Shown here: piece after piece, positions 1 through 8,229 of the stretch
How positions within the stretch are numbered: position 1 is the stretch's first letter
Layout of the letters: every line of letters starts with the position of its first letter
DNA from: Bradyrhizobium lablabi
GTDB lineage: Bacteria; Pseudomonadota; Alphaproteobacteria; Rhizobiales; Xanthobacteraceae
DNA: 64,000 nt
Direction of reading: 5' to 3'
NCBI RefSeq assembly: GCF_018131005.1
Contig: NZ_JAFCJK010000006.1
Location: 248,001-312,000, forward strand
The notes under the pieces: model-generated
What the model was told of the DNA's origin: nothing
The model's input: the letters and a program-made list of their open reading frames with translations, nothing else
Database searches by the model: none
Program-made: the position numbers and the translations under genes

Positions 1-1691
1 GACGTCGCCAGCTTCGCCTTGACAACGCTGCCATCCGAGCGCGCGCCTCGCGAGACGAACTCGGACGTCAACGCTCCGATCGCCGTGGCGACTCCGCTGG
101 CGCTCGATCTGAATATGAAGAGGTAGGTGGCATCCGCGTAGATCGGAATGTGTGCGGTGATGCCTTTGAGCACGTCGCGCTCGGTGTTGGGCGGAATTTC
201 GACGGCGGCAAAGGCCTGCCCGCGATCGATTGCGGCGCGCGCTTCGGCAAGCGTCCGGGCACGAACCACGACGCTCAATGCGCCACTGGCGTCCAGTGTC
301 TCGACGATCTGGCGGCTGAGGTCGCTCAGATCATTGTCGACCACCGCGATCGGGAGCTTGCGAAGGATCTGGTTCAGATAGGGTTGCGGATAATAAATGC
401 CATAGACCAGCGGAGCCAGGAACAGCAGGGTGAAGGCGCTCCGCGTTCCGAGCACGCGCCGCCACTCCGCCATGAATGCACCGCCGATGCCGCGCGGCGT
501 TTGCTCTGTTTCGGGCGGCTCGGCGGGTCGCGCCATTGCAAACCAGCCCTTGCGCGTGAGGCTCGCCATGCGCAGCAACGCGAGTCCGGCAAACAGCACG
601 GTCAGGCCGGCAAGCGCCGCGAAGGGAGCGGCGGAATCGGACACGGGCAATCCCCGGGCCGCCTGTCCGAGCAAGACGGCCATGTACCAGCGCAGCGGCA
701 GGATCGCGCTCCAGGTTTGCGCAAAGGCATTCATGCCGATCGTGGGAAAGCCGACGCCGGCATAGCCGAATGCGGGCGAGGCAATCAGGCCCGCAAGCCC
801 AAGTCCCGTCGCCAGGTCGCGCGCCAGGAGCTGCAGCAGGGCGCCCACCGACAGGTAGGCAATGATCAGGAGCGAAGCCGCGGCGACCATCAACGGCAAG
901 TCTCCCTTGAAGGGAATTTGCAGCACGCCCTCCAGGAACAGCGGCTCGGCCAGCATGATCAGGAAGAAGATGCAAAACAGCGGCGCGAGCTTGCCGGCAA
1001 GGGCCGCGACCGGATCGCCGCCGGCGCTTTCCAGCCATTCTCGCGCGTTGCGACGGCGGAATTCGGAGCCGACGGAATAGCCGGCAGTCAGCGTGATCAC
1101 CACATGGATGATCGTCGGCAGCAGCGCGCGCAGCAGAAACTGCGCATAGTTCTTTTGCGGATTGACCAGCGCGATGGTCTCCGCGGTCAGCGTTCCTAGG
1201 GAGGCTGGCGCGGGCGTGGCCCGCCGGGCTGGGGCGGCCACGGCCGCCACGGCAGAAAGCGAATCGTTCAGTCCGGAGGACGCAATGCCGGACGGGGTCA
1301 GGAACTGCTGGTTATAGAAGCCGACGACCTGCGGGCGGCGCTGGGCCTTCAGGTCGCGCTCGAAATTCGGCGGGATGTAGATGGCGGAAATCGACTTGCC
1401 GGAGCGGATATCTTGCACGGCCGTGGACAGCGTGCCGGAGCGATCGACGATTTTCAGGCTCGGAGAGGCCGCAACATATTCGACCAGGGCACGCGAAGCG
1501 TCCGACTTGTCCTCGTCGACGACCGTCACCCCGAGCCCCCGGATGACCGGATGGCTGAACACCGTCGTCAGCACCACGAAGGCGAAGAGCGGCACGCCGA
1601 AGATCAGGAGCAGCGCGACACGATCGTGAAGCAGCCACCGACATTCGCGCCGTACGACCAGCCAAAACCCGGGTTTTGCGCCCAGACTCAT
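1..1691 (-). CDS. ABC-2 type transporter permease, two-domain fusion (partial, C-terminus outside window)
   Basis: Inner-membrane permease of an ABC exporter. The reading frame is open from an ATG at 1691 to the window edge (about 563 codons), so the C-terminus is missing. It looks like two ABC-2 permease halves in tandem. The first has an N-terminal TM (LLLIFGVPLFAFVVLT), a periplasmic stretch ending near IPPNFERDLKAQ, then a multi-TM core. After about residue 400 a second copy begins: AEWRRVLGTRSAF, a TM, then a periplasmic stretch with the similar IPPNTERDVLKG. The start overlaps the stop of the HlyD-type gene by three bases (ATGA), so the two are translationally coupled. The expected ATPase is not in the window and may lie further downstream on this strand. 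The substrate cannot be read from the sequence. The family is clear. Confidence 0.85.
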   Translation of the reverse strand, partial: MSLGAKPGFWLVVRRECRWLLHDRVALLLIFGVPLFAFVVLTTVFSHPVIRGLGVTVVDEDKSDASRALVEYVAASPSLKIVDRSGTLSTAVQDIRSGKSISAIYIPPNFERDLKAQRRPQVVGFYNQQFLTPSGIASSGLNDSLSAVAAVAAPARRATPAPASLGTLTAETIALVNPQKNYAQFLLRALLPTIIHVVITLTAGYSVGSEFRRRNAREWLESAGGDPVAALAGKLAPLFCIFFLIMLAEPLFLEGVLQIPFKGDLPLMVAAASLLIIAYLSVGALLQLLARDLATGLGLAGLIASPAFGYAGVGFPTIGMNAFAQTWSAILPLRWYMAVLLGQAARGLPVSDSAAPFAALAGLTVLFAGLALLRMASLTRKGWFAMARPAEPPETEQTPRGIGGAFMAEWRRVLGTRSAFTLLFLAPLVYGIYYPQPYLNQILRKLPIAVVDNDLSDLSRQIVETLDASGALSVVVRARTLAEARAAIDRGQAFAAVEIPPNTERDVLKGITAHIPIYADATYLFIFRSSASGVATAIGALTSEFVSRGARSDGSVVKAKLAT

Positions 1692-2749
1692 TGCCGCGAC
1701 CGCCAGTCGAGATAGGCGCTCATGCCCGGTCGCAACTCGGGCACCGGCTGCACCGGATAGGCGCGGATCGAGAACGTTCTCAGATCGAAATCGCCCGAAG
1801 CGCGCGTGGCCCGCCAGCTCGCATATTCGCCCTTGGTCGCAATGAGCTTGACTTCGACCGGCACGACTCGGTCACCGAGCGCCGGAATACGGACATCGAA
1901 CCGATCGCCGACCTTCAGTCCTTTGACGAGATCCTCGCGTAGATCGAAGTGGATCCAGACGTCGGCCAGGTCGATCAGGGTGACGAGCGGCACGCCCGGC
2001 GAGACATATTCGCCCGGCTCCACATTGCGCTGATAGACCTGTGAGGCGACGGGGGCATAGACCGCGAGTTGATCGATGATCGATTGAACGCTCTGGATAT
2101 CGGCGTTGGCCTTTTCGACATTGGTCCTGGCGATGGCCCGCTCTTCCTTCGTGTAGCCATTGACGGCCTGCTCGTAGGCCGACCGGGCCTGATCGACCGC
2201 CCGTTCGGTCTCGTGCAGCGTATCGGTCACCTGGTCGAGACGGGCCTGCGGCGCATTGCCCTGTTCGGTCAGGGTGCGAGTGCGGTCGAATGTCTTCTGC
2301 GCCAGCACTTGGGCCGCCTGGGCACGCTCCATTTCCGCTTTCCGCGCGGCGACGACTTCCACCCGGGTACCGACCAGCACGTTGGAAAGCTGTGCCTCGG
2401 CAACGGCCATCGCTGCCTTCATCTGTTCGAGCTTGGCGACGGTCTCCGGATTATCGATCTTGACGAGAACGGCGTTGGCAGGAACGTTCTGGCCGCGCTC
2501 GACGGGTATTTCCTTGACCCTTCCGTCGACGCGCGCGGCGATATCGAGTCGCGTCGCATCCGCCTCGCCTTGCACGAGCAGTGGTTCGGGGCGCAAGAGA
2601 TAGAAAGCGGAAAGTGCCGCGACAACAACGGCAACGAGACCGACGATGATGGAAGGAATGCGCGTCGCCGTGTGCGTTTCCTTCTCTTGTTCCTCAACTG
2701 GAGCGGCAGGCGTGGTCTCGGTTTCTTTGCCAGAGATCGGCATCTCCAT
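1688..2749 (-). CDS. HlyD/EmrA-family periplasmic adaptor (membrane fusion) protein
   Basis: A 353-residue membrane fusion protein that should link the inner-membrane ABC-2 permease encoded next to it with an outer-membrane channel. After a short cytoplasmic tail there is one TM segment (about residues 31-52, IIVGLVAVVVAALSAFYLL). A biotinyl-lipoyl-like half follows (DGRVKEIPVERGQNV), then a long alpha-hairpin rich in A/E/Q/R, and the second lipoyl half and beta-barrel (VYQRNVEPGEYVSPGVPLVTL). An AGGGAG-type ribosome site sits 6 bases before the ATG; a second ATG two codons in is possible. It is the first gene of a two-gene leftward operon. Drug or peptide export is the usual role of such pairs; the substrate is unknown. 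Confidence 0.9.
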   Translation of the reverse strand: MEMPISGKETETTPAAPVEEQEKETHTATRIPSIIVGLVAVVVAALSAFYLLRPEPLLVQGEADATRLDIAARVDGRVKEIPVERGQNVPANAVLVKIDNPETVAKLEQMKAAMAVAEAQLSNVLVGTRVEVVAARKAEMERAQAAQVLAQKTFDRTRTLTEQGNAPQARLDQVTDTLHETERAVDQARSAYEQAVNGYTKEERAIARTNVEKANADIQSVQSIIDQLAVYAPVASQVYQRNVEPGEYVSPGVPLVTLIDLADVWIHFDLREDLVKGLKVGDRFDVRIPALGDRVVPVEVKLIATKGEYASWRATRASGDFDLRTFSIRAYPVQPVPELRPGMSAYLDWRSRQ

Positions 2750-2858
2750 GCCTAACTCCCTTTACTTATGACTGGGAGGTTCCTGGGCGCAATCCGAACA
2801 TCGACGCGCTGCGCCGCTCGATCAGGAATATCCAACAGAATGCGCACCGACCGCCGCA

Positions 2859-2871
2859 GTTATCAGATAAC
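2859..2871. promoter_or_regulatory. Perfect 6-1-6 dyad upstream of the exporter operon
   Basis: GTTATC-A-GATAAC is a perfect inverted repeat in the 202-base gap before the HlyD-type gene, about 110 bases from its start codon. Size and symmetry suit an operator for a dimeric TetR/MarR-like repressor. No promoter boxes can be assigned with confidence, so the role is inference. Confidence 0.35.
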
Positions 2872-2951
2872 CTCTGCTCATCAATGGAAATAGTCAATCT
2901 CGTCCTGGCAGCTTCTCTCGTTGTCGGCGGGCGTCTACTGTCGGAAACAAT

Positions 2952-4064
2952 CTACTCGCCTCTGATCTCACTGGGGGTCTTGTGCGTCCAACGGTGAAAT
3001 GCGCGCCGGAAATTCGCTGCGTCGCTGAAGCCTAGGGCAAGTGCGATTTCCTCGTTCGCAAGCTTTGTCGTCCGGAGATATTTCAGGGCCATTTGGGTAC
3101 GAAGCTCATCCAGCAGGCTGCGGAAGGAAAGGCCCTGCTGCTGGAGCTGGCGCCGCAAGGAGCGTTCGTTCGTGCCCAGAGAGCTTGCCACGTCGGCAAA
3201 GGTCGGAGGATTGGTGATATCGTGCAGCAGGAGCTCGCGAACCTTTCCTGCCGTGCCGACGCGCAATTTCAAATCGTCAAGCAAGTCATCGCAAAGGGCA
3301 ACGATGGCCGGATAGGTCGTCTTATTGCCAAGACTTGCGGCTTCGTCGAGCCACGACGACCGGAATAGGATTTGATTGGTCGGGCTGGCGAAGCGTATGT
3401 CGCATCCGACCTGATCTCTCGGCAGACCAAAATCTTCCGCTTCCGGATAGGACAGACGGATTTCATCGGGAGCGAATCTTGAGCCCATGATGTCGCGCAT
3501 CAACGAGATATGAATGCCAATCTGCATCTCGGTGATGAAGCGATAGAGCTGCGGATCGATCGCGGCGGGAGCGGTCGGCTCGATGAACCAGCTCGCCAAT
3601 CCATCCTCCTCGGTGAACTCGATTGCCGCCAGCGGTGCGGCGAGCGCGTGATATTGTTCGGCAAAGGTCATCGCCTTGCGGAAATCGGGACAGCAAAGAA
3701 TGGCAAATCCGTACATGCCATAGGCGGAAATGTGGATCGATGAACCGACGCGATACGGCAGATGCGGCTCGCGCGAGAGCCGAATTGCGTTCCTGTAGGC
3801 CGCCATCAATTCGGCGAGCGAAATCCTCGCCTTCGGAGAGTGCAGTTCTTCCGGGGTAAGGCTGACGCTTTTCAGTATTTCGGCGGCCGGGTAACGCTGG
3901 CCGAGGAGCACGTCGAATAGCGCCGCGAGTTTGGTCGTTTCGTAAACACGTTCACTCAATCCAACGATCGGCTTTTCCTTCGCGGTATTCGAAACGGAGC
4001 GCAAAGCGGAAGACCTGACGGGTTGATCGGACTTGCGCAACTGAACCTGCCTCTGGGCATCCAC
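2952..4064 (-). CDS. AraC-family transcriptional regulator (OruR/ArgR-like, Arabinose_bd N-domain)
   Basis: A 370-residue regulator. The C-terminal ~95 residues form a double helix-turn-helix of the AraC type: FADVASSLGTNERSLRRQLQ, then LRTTKLANEEIALALGFSDA followed by NFRRAFHRWTHKTPSEIR. The N-terminal two thirds match the layout of the arabinose-operon regulatory domain family (PF12625) found in OruR-like activators (sensing domain, about residues 45-235). It is divergent from the fatty-acid/PHA operon across a 304-base gap, the usual arrangement for a local regulator, so an acyl compound as effector is a reasonable inference. The start used begins MDAQRQVQ; no strong ribosome site precedes it, so it is less certain than the rest. 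Confidence 0.85.
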   Translation of the reverse strand: MDAQRQVQLRKSDQPVRSSALRSVSNTAKEKPIVGLSERVYETTKLAALFDVLLGQRYPAAEILKSVSLTPEELHSPKARISLAELMAAYRNAIRLSREPHLPYRVGSSIHISAYGMYGFAILCCPDFRKAMTFAEQYHALAAPLAAIEFTEEDGLASWFIEPTAPAAIDPQLYRFITEMQIGIHISLMRDIMGSRFAPDEIRLSYPEAEDFGLPRDQVGCDIRFASPTNQILFRSSWLDEAASLGNKTTYPAIVALCDDLLDDLKLRVGTAGKVRELLLHDITNPPTFADVASSLGTNERSLRRQLQQQGLSFRSLLDELRTQMALKYLRTTKLANEEIALALGFSDAANFRRAFHRWTHKTPSEIRGE

Positions 4065-4368
4065 ACGGGTTCGACACGTCTGTCGCCGGTCGTTGGTACA
4101 AGATAGCAGTTTTCCAGCCGCCCGAGGGCACAGCCGGTCACACTCCCGCTCCTTGCAGCAGTTTTATTCAAGACACCGGCCCCTCACGGCCGGCAACCTG
4201 TCCAGCTCGGACCCATCTGCCGTCCGTTTCGGACCTTTACAAGCGCCAGCCCGCGCGCGAGGCTACCGCTGTCGCGGTCTGGCGCGAACAGACCAGACCC
4301 AAGCGATCCGCTCGCCCAACAATGGCGGACGCCGATAGGGACGGAAGGACAGATCAAGGGAGGCCGCC
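4065..4368. other. Divergent intergenic region between araC-type regulator and PHA operon
   Basis: This 304-base gap must hold the promoters of both divergent units. I see no convincing sigma-70 boxes, no strong dyad and no small gene. The last bases carry a clear AAGGGAGG ribosome site 5 bases before the ATG of the ligase gene. Confidence 0.5.
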
Positions 4369-6021
4369 ATGGTCGGAAGGCTGATCCAGGTCGCCAAGTC
4401 AGCTTACCGATATCCGTTAATCTTCAAGCAATTGTGGCATACGCCGCAGGTGCAGGCGCCGAACCAGGAGATCGTCTACCGCGATCTTAAGCGCTTCACC
4501 TATCTCGAGATCAGGGAGCGGATCGGCCGTCTTGCGTCGGCGCTGAGCAAGGCGGGTGTCGAGCCCGGCGACACAGTGGGCGTGCTTGACTGGGACAGCC
4601 ACCGGTTTTTCGAAGCCTTCTTCGCGATCCCGATGATGGGGGCGGTGCTGCAGACGGTGAACGTTCGGCTGTCACCGGAACAGGTCGCCTATACCATCGA
4701 CCACGCCGGCGCCTCGACGCTTCTCGTCAACGATGAGTTCGTCGGATTGCTGGAAGGGCTGAAGGTCCAACTGCCGAAGGTCAAACGGCTGATCGTGATG
4801 TCGGACCAGCCTGTGCCGCAGACCGGCAGCCTGTCCTTCATCGGTGAATATGAGAGCCTGCTTGCCGCGGCCTCGCCCGACTACGACTTTCCGGATTTCG
4901 ACGAGAATACCCAGGCGACTACATTCTACACGACCGGCACGACCGGCCTACCCAAAGGGGTCTATTACAGCCACCGCCAACTCGTGTTGCACACAATCTG
5001 CGGCCTGGCGCTGTTCGGCATGGCGGGACTGCACGGGCGTTTTTCGCGTGACGACGTCTACATGCCGATTACGCCGATGTTTCACGTCCATGCTTGGGGG
5101 TTCCCCTGGTCGGCGACGCTCGCGGGCGTCAAGCAGGTCTATCCCGGGCGCTACGATCCGGCGATGTTGGTCAAGCTGATCAAGAATGAAGGCGTTACAT
5201 TCACCCATGGCGTGCCGACCATCCTGCAGATGCTGCTGAACGCGGCGGCCGCGGAGAATGTCGACCTGAAAGGTCTCAAGATGGTGATCGGCGGGTCGGC
5301 CTTGCCGAAGGCCCTGGCCAAGCGCGCGCTTGAGGCAGGCATCGATATCTTCGCAGGGTACGGAATGTCGGAAACCGGCCCGTTGGCCGCAGTGTCCCAT
5401 GTCAGGTCCAAAGATCTCACCGGCGATCCCGACGGCGAGGTCGAGTTCCGCGCCAAGGCCGGGATCGCCGGGCCACTGGTCGATCTGCGCATCGTCGATC
5501 CCGACATGAAGAACGTCGTCCATGACGGCAAGTCCGCCGGCGAGATCGTACTGCGTGCACCATGGCTTACCCAAGGGTATTTCAACAATCCCGAAGGCTC
5601 GGAGCAACTTTGGGCGGGCGGCTACCTGCACACCAGCGATATCGCCGTAGTCGACCCGAATGGCTATGTGCACATCACCGACCGGATCAAGGATGTGATC
5701 AAGACCGGCGGCGAGTGGGTCTCATCGCTTCAGATTGAGGACCTGATCTCGCAATGCACCGGCGTCGCGGAAGCCGCCGTCATTGGCGTCAAGGACGACA
5801 AATGGGGTGAGCGACCGCTCGCGCTCGTTGTCAAGCGAGCTTCCGATGCGAATGACGTCAGCGAAGCGGCCATCAAGGATCATCTCAAGACGTTCGCCGA
5901 CCAGGGCGTCATCTCGAAATACGGAATCCCGGAGAAGATCCTGTTCATCGACAGCATTCCCAAGACGAGCGTCGGCAAGATCAACAAGAAGGATCTGCGC
6001 GAACGCTACACTGACATGTAG
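4369..6021 (+). CDS. Medium/long-chain fatty-acid-CoA ligase (AlkK-like)
   Basis: A 550-residue AMP-forming acyl-CoA synthetase that activates a free carboxylic acid with ATP and CoA. The nucleotide-binding motif FYTTGTTGLPKGVYYSHRQ lies near residues 186-204. Other ANL motifs are YGMSETGP, the hinge region GYVHITDRIKDVIKTGGEWV, and the C-terminal catalytic lysine context PKTSVGKINKKDLR. Length and overall pattern fit the AlkK/FadD medium-chain group rather than acetyl-CoA synthetase. It is the first gene of the operon and would supply acyl-CoA to the hydratase, synthase and dehydrogenase that follow. The AAGGGAGG ribosome site supports the start. Confidence 0.92.
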   Translation: MVGRLIQVAKSAYRYPLIFKQLWHTPQVQAPNQEIVYRDLKRFTYLEIRERIGRLASALSKAGVEPGDTVGVLDWDSHRFFEAFFAIPMMGAVLQTVNVRLSPEQVAYTIDHAGASTLLVNDEFVGLLEGLKVQLPKVKRLIVMSDQPVPQTGSLSFIGEYESLLAAASPDYDFPDFDENTQATTFYTTGTTGLPKGVYYSHRQLVLHTICGLALFGMAGLHGRFSRDDVYMPITPMFHVHAWGFPWSATLAGVKQVYPGRYDPAMLVKLIKNEGVTFTHGVPTILQMLLNAAAAENVDLKGLKMVIGGSALPKALAKRALEAGIDIFAGYGMSETGPLAAVSHVRSKDLTGDPDGEVEFRAKAGIAGPLVDLRIVDPDMKNVVHDGKSAGEIVLRAPWLTQGYFNNPEGSEQLWAGGYLHTSDIAVVDPNGYVHITDRIKDVIKTGGEWVSSLQIEDLISQCTGVAEAAVIGVKDDKWGERPLALVVKRASDANDVSEAAIKDHLKTFADQGVISKYGIPEKILFIDSIPKTSVGKINKKDLRERYTDM

Positions 6022-6055
6022 CTTTCACCGCCAGGAAAAGATGGAGGAGGACAAC

Positions 6056-6526
6056 GTGAGCAACCTCACCCTTGCCGGTTTGGGCGACAGCGTTGGGCGC
6101 GAGCTTGGAGTTTCCGATTGGGTCACGATCGACCAGCCACGTATCGACGAATTCGCCTCCTGCACCGGCGATCGTCAATGGATCCATGTCGACGTTGAAA
6201 GAGCGAAACGGGAAAGTCCGTTCCGCGGCCCGATCGCGCATGGCTATCTGACTCTGGCGATGGTGGCCCCGCTTGCGATGCAGATCGGAGTCATCCCGAG
6301 CGACGCCGCTGCCGGACTGAACTATGGAATCGACAAGGCCCGCTTTCTGGCGCCCGTGCCGGCTGGTGCGCGCGTGAGATTGCGTGTGGTGCTTTCCGGC
6401 ATAGAGCCAAGGGAAGGCGGGCAGGTGATCATGAAGACGCAGAACACGCTGGAGGTGGAGGGATCGGAGAAGCCCGCGCTGATTGCCGAAACGCTGGCGC
6501 TTCTGATCCCCGCCAAGGGAGCATGA
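6056..6526 (+). CDS. MaoC-like (R)-specific enoyl-CoA hydratase (PhaJ-like)
   Basis: A 156-residue hot-dog-fold hydratase. The hydratase-2 motif is visible as CTGDRQWIHVDVERAKRESP followed by GPIAHGYLTLAM, with the catalytic Asp (CTGDRQ) and His (WIHVD). The family adds water to trans-2-enoyl-CoA, giving (R)-3-hydroxyacyl-CoA, the substrate of PHA synthases; the synthase gene follows directly. The start chosen is GTG at 6056 because GGAGGA lies 7 bases upstream. An in-frame ATG at 6041 would swallow that site. It lies 34 bases after the ligase gene and overlaps the synthase start by four bases (ATGA). Other MaoC roles are possible, but the neighbours favour PhaJ. Confidence 0.88.
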   Translation: MSNLTLAGLGDSVGRELGVSDWVTIDQPRIDEFASCTGDRQWIHVDVERAKRESPFRGPIAHGYLTLAMVAPLAMQIGVIPSDAAAGLNYGIDKARFLAPVPAGARVRLRVVLSGIEPREGGQVIMKTQNTLEVEGSEKPALIAETLALLIPAKGA

Positions 6527-8229
6527 CGGCAATGAGCATGGAAAATCGTGATCCGTCCGCGTCGGACATGTCCGAGGCGGCATCCAGAAACACGCTGGCG
6601 CTCAATCCGCTGGTTGGCATTCGGGGCGAGGACCTGGTCGAAAGCGCCGGAATCCTATTCAAGGCGGCCACCAACGAGCCGCGAGTCGCGACCGAACAAT
6701 GGCTCGCTTTCATCGGCGAGCTTGGCTCGATCGCCGCCGGCAAATCCGAGCGTGCGCCGAACGCGGGCGACAGGCGATTTTCAGACCCGGTCTGGAAAGA
6801 CAGTTCGCTGCACAGCAGCTTGCTGAAAGCCTATCTCGCCTGGGGCGAGGCGGTGAACGGCTTCGTCGACAAGACCAGCCTCAGCGACATCGACAAAGCG
6901 CGCGCGCACCTGATTACAGAAATCCTGATTGACGCCGTCGCGCCGACGAATGCGATGCTCACGAATCCGGCTGCGGTGAGGAAGTTCATCGACACCGGCG
7001 GACAGAGCCTGTGGGACGGATTGAAGAACTACTTCAACGATCTTACTAAAAATCGTGGCATGCCGTCGATGGTAGACACGAGCGCATTCAAGGTTGGGGA
7101 GAACCTCGCGGTCACCCCTGGTGCCGTCGTGCTGCGCAATGACCTGCTGGAGGTGATCCAATATACGCCGACGACGGCAACCGTCTGGAAGCGGCCGCTG
7201 CTGGTGACGCCCCCGCAGATCAACAAGTACTACGCGCTCGACCTCTCCCCGGACAAGAGCATGGTCCGCTTCCTGGTCGAGAGCGGAATCCAGTCCTTCG
7301 CCGTTAGCTGGCGGAACCCGACCGCGGCCCATCGCGACTGGGGACTGGAGACCTACGTTGCGGCGCTCGACGAAGCCGTCGACGCGGTGCGCGAGATATC
7401 CGGCACCGAGGACATCTCGATGATGGGCTCGTGCTCCGGCGGCATTACGTCGACGGCCTACTTTGCCACCCTCGGAAGCGCTGCGGAGAAGAAAATCAGG
7501 AACATGGTGCTGGCAGTCTGCTTGCTTGATCCCAACTCGGCCGAGGAGAGCGCTTTCGGCTGTCTGATAACGCCGGAGACCATGCGCGCGGCCAAGGAGA
7601 GCTCGCGGCTGAAGGGTATTGTCGATGGCCATGATCTGGCGCGGATGTTCGCCTGGATGCGGCCCAACGACCTGATCTGGAATTACTGGGTGAATAACTA
7701 CCTGCTCGGCAACCAGCCGCCGGCTTTCGATATCCTTTACTGGAACGCCGATACGACCCGCCTTCCGGCGGCTCTGCATGGCGACTATCTCGACCTCTAT
7801 TTCACCAACCCATTCATGAACGCCGGCAAGCTCACACTCAACGGCAAGATCGTCGACATGGGCAAGGTCGAAGCCGATAGCTATGTAATCGCCGGTGTTA
7901 CCGACCACATCACGCCGTGGAAAGGCGTCTACAAGACTGCGCAGATCATGGGCGAAGGCACCACCTTCGTGCTATCAAACAGCGGGCACCTGCAGAGCCT
8001 TCTTAATCCTCCAAGCAATCCGAAAGCGTCGTTCATGATCGGGTCGGTCCGTGCGGATTCACCTGATGGGTTCCTGGCCGCCGCGGAGAAGCGGAAGGGA
8101 AGTTGGTGGCTTGATTGGCGCGACTGGCTGCATGCGCGCTCGGGAGAAGAGGTGGCGGCGCCAGTTTCGCTCGGCAGCGCGCGTCATCCGATACTTGGTG
8201 CGGCCCCTGGGACCTACGTCTTTGACTGA
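6523..8229 (+). CDS. phaC: Poly(3-hydroxyalkanoate) synthase, class II-like (medium chain length)
   Basis: A 568-residue PHA synthase that polymerises (R)-3-hydroxyacyl-CoA. The catalytic triad of the family is present: Cys304 in the lipase-like box GSCSGG, Asp461 (GVTDHITPW) and His489 (NSGHLQS). Several stretches follow the Pseudomonas class II synthases closely as I remember them: NTLALNPLVGIR near the N-terminus, PPQINKYYALDLSPDKS, FAWMRPNDLIWNYWVNNYLL and DTTRLPAALHGD. The C-terminal PGTYV also matches. Class I enzymes, such as the one at 18303, read GFCVGG and differ in these blocks. An in-frame ATG at 6532 is an alternative start. It is coupled to the MaoC gene upstream by ATGA and to the depolymerase gene downstream by an 8-base overlap. 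Confidence 0.92.
   Translation: MTAMSMENRDPSASDMSEAASRNTLALNPLVGIRGEDLVESAGILFKAATNEPRVATEQWLAFIGELGSIAAGKSERAPNAGDRRFSDPVWKDSSLHSSLLKAYLAWGEAVNGFVDKTSLSDIDKARAHLITEILIDAVAPTNAMLTNPAAVRKFIDTGGQSLWDGLKNYFNDLTKNRGMPSMVDTSAFKVGENLAVTPGAVVLRNDLLEVIQYTPTTATVWKRPLLVTPPQINKYYALDLSPDKSMVRFLVESGIQSFAVSWRNPTAAHRDWGLETYVAALDEAVDAVREISGTEDISMMGSCSGGITSTAYFATLGSAAEKKIRNMVLAVCLLDPNSAEESAFGCLITPETMRAAKESSRLKGIVDGHDLARMFAWMRPNDLIWNYWVNNYLLGNQPPAFDILYWNADTTRLPAALHGDYLDLYFTNPFMNAGKLTLNGKIVDMGKVEADSYVIAGVTDHITPWKGVYKTAQIMGEGTTFVLSNSGHLQSLLNPPSNPKASFMIGSVRADSPDGFLAAAEKRKGSWWLDWRDWLHARSGEEVAAPVSLGSARHPILGAAPGTYVFD

Noticed and set aside
150..1199. Long plus-strand frame of 349 codons
   Set aside because: It is antisense to the ABC-2 permease, whose frame is open throughout and shows TM helices and a coupled start; the antisense product is Arg/Gln/His-rich without domains.
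6781..7908. Minus-strand frame of 375 codons
   Set aside because: Mirror of phaC, which has a full catalytic triad; no domain in the mirror frame.
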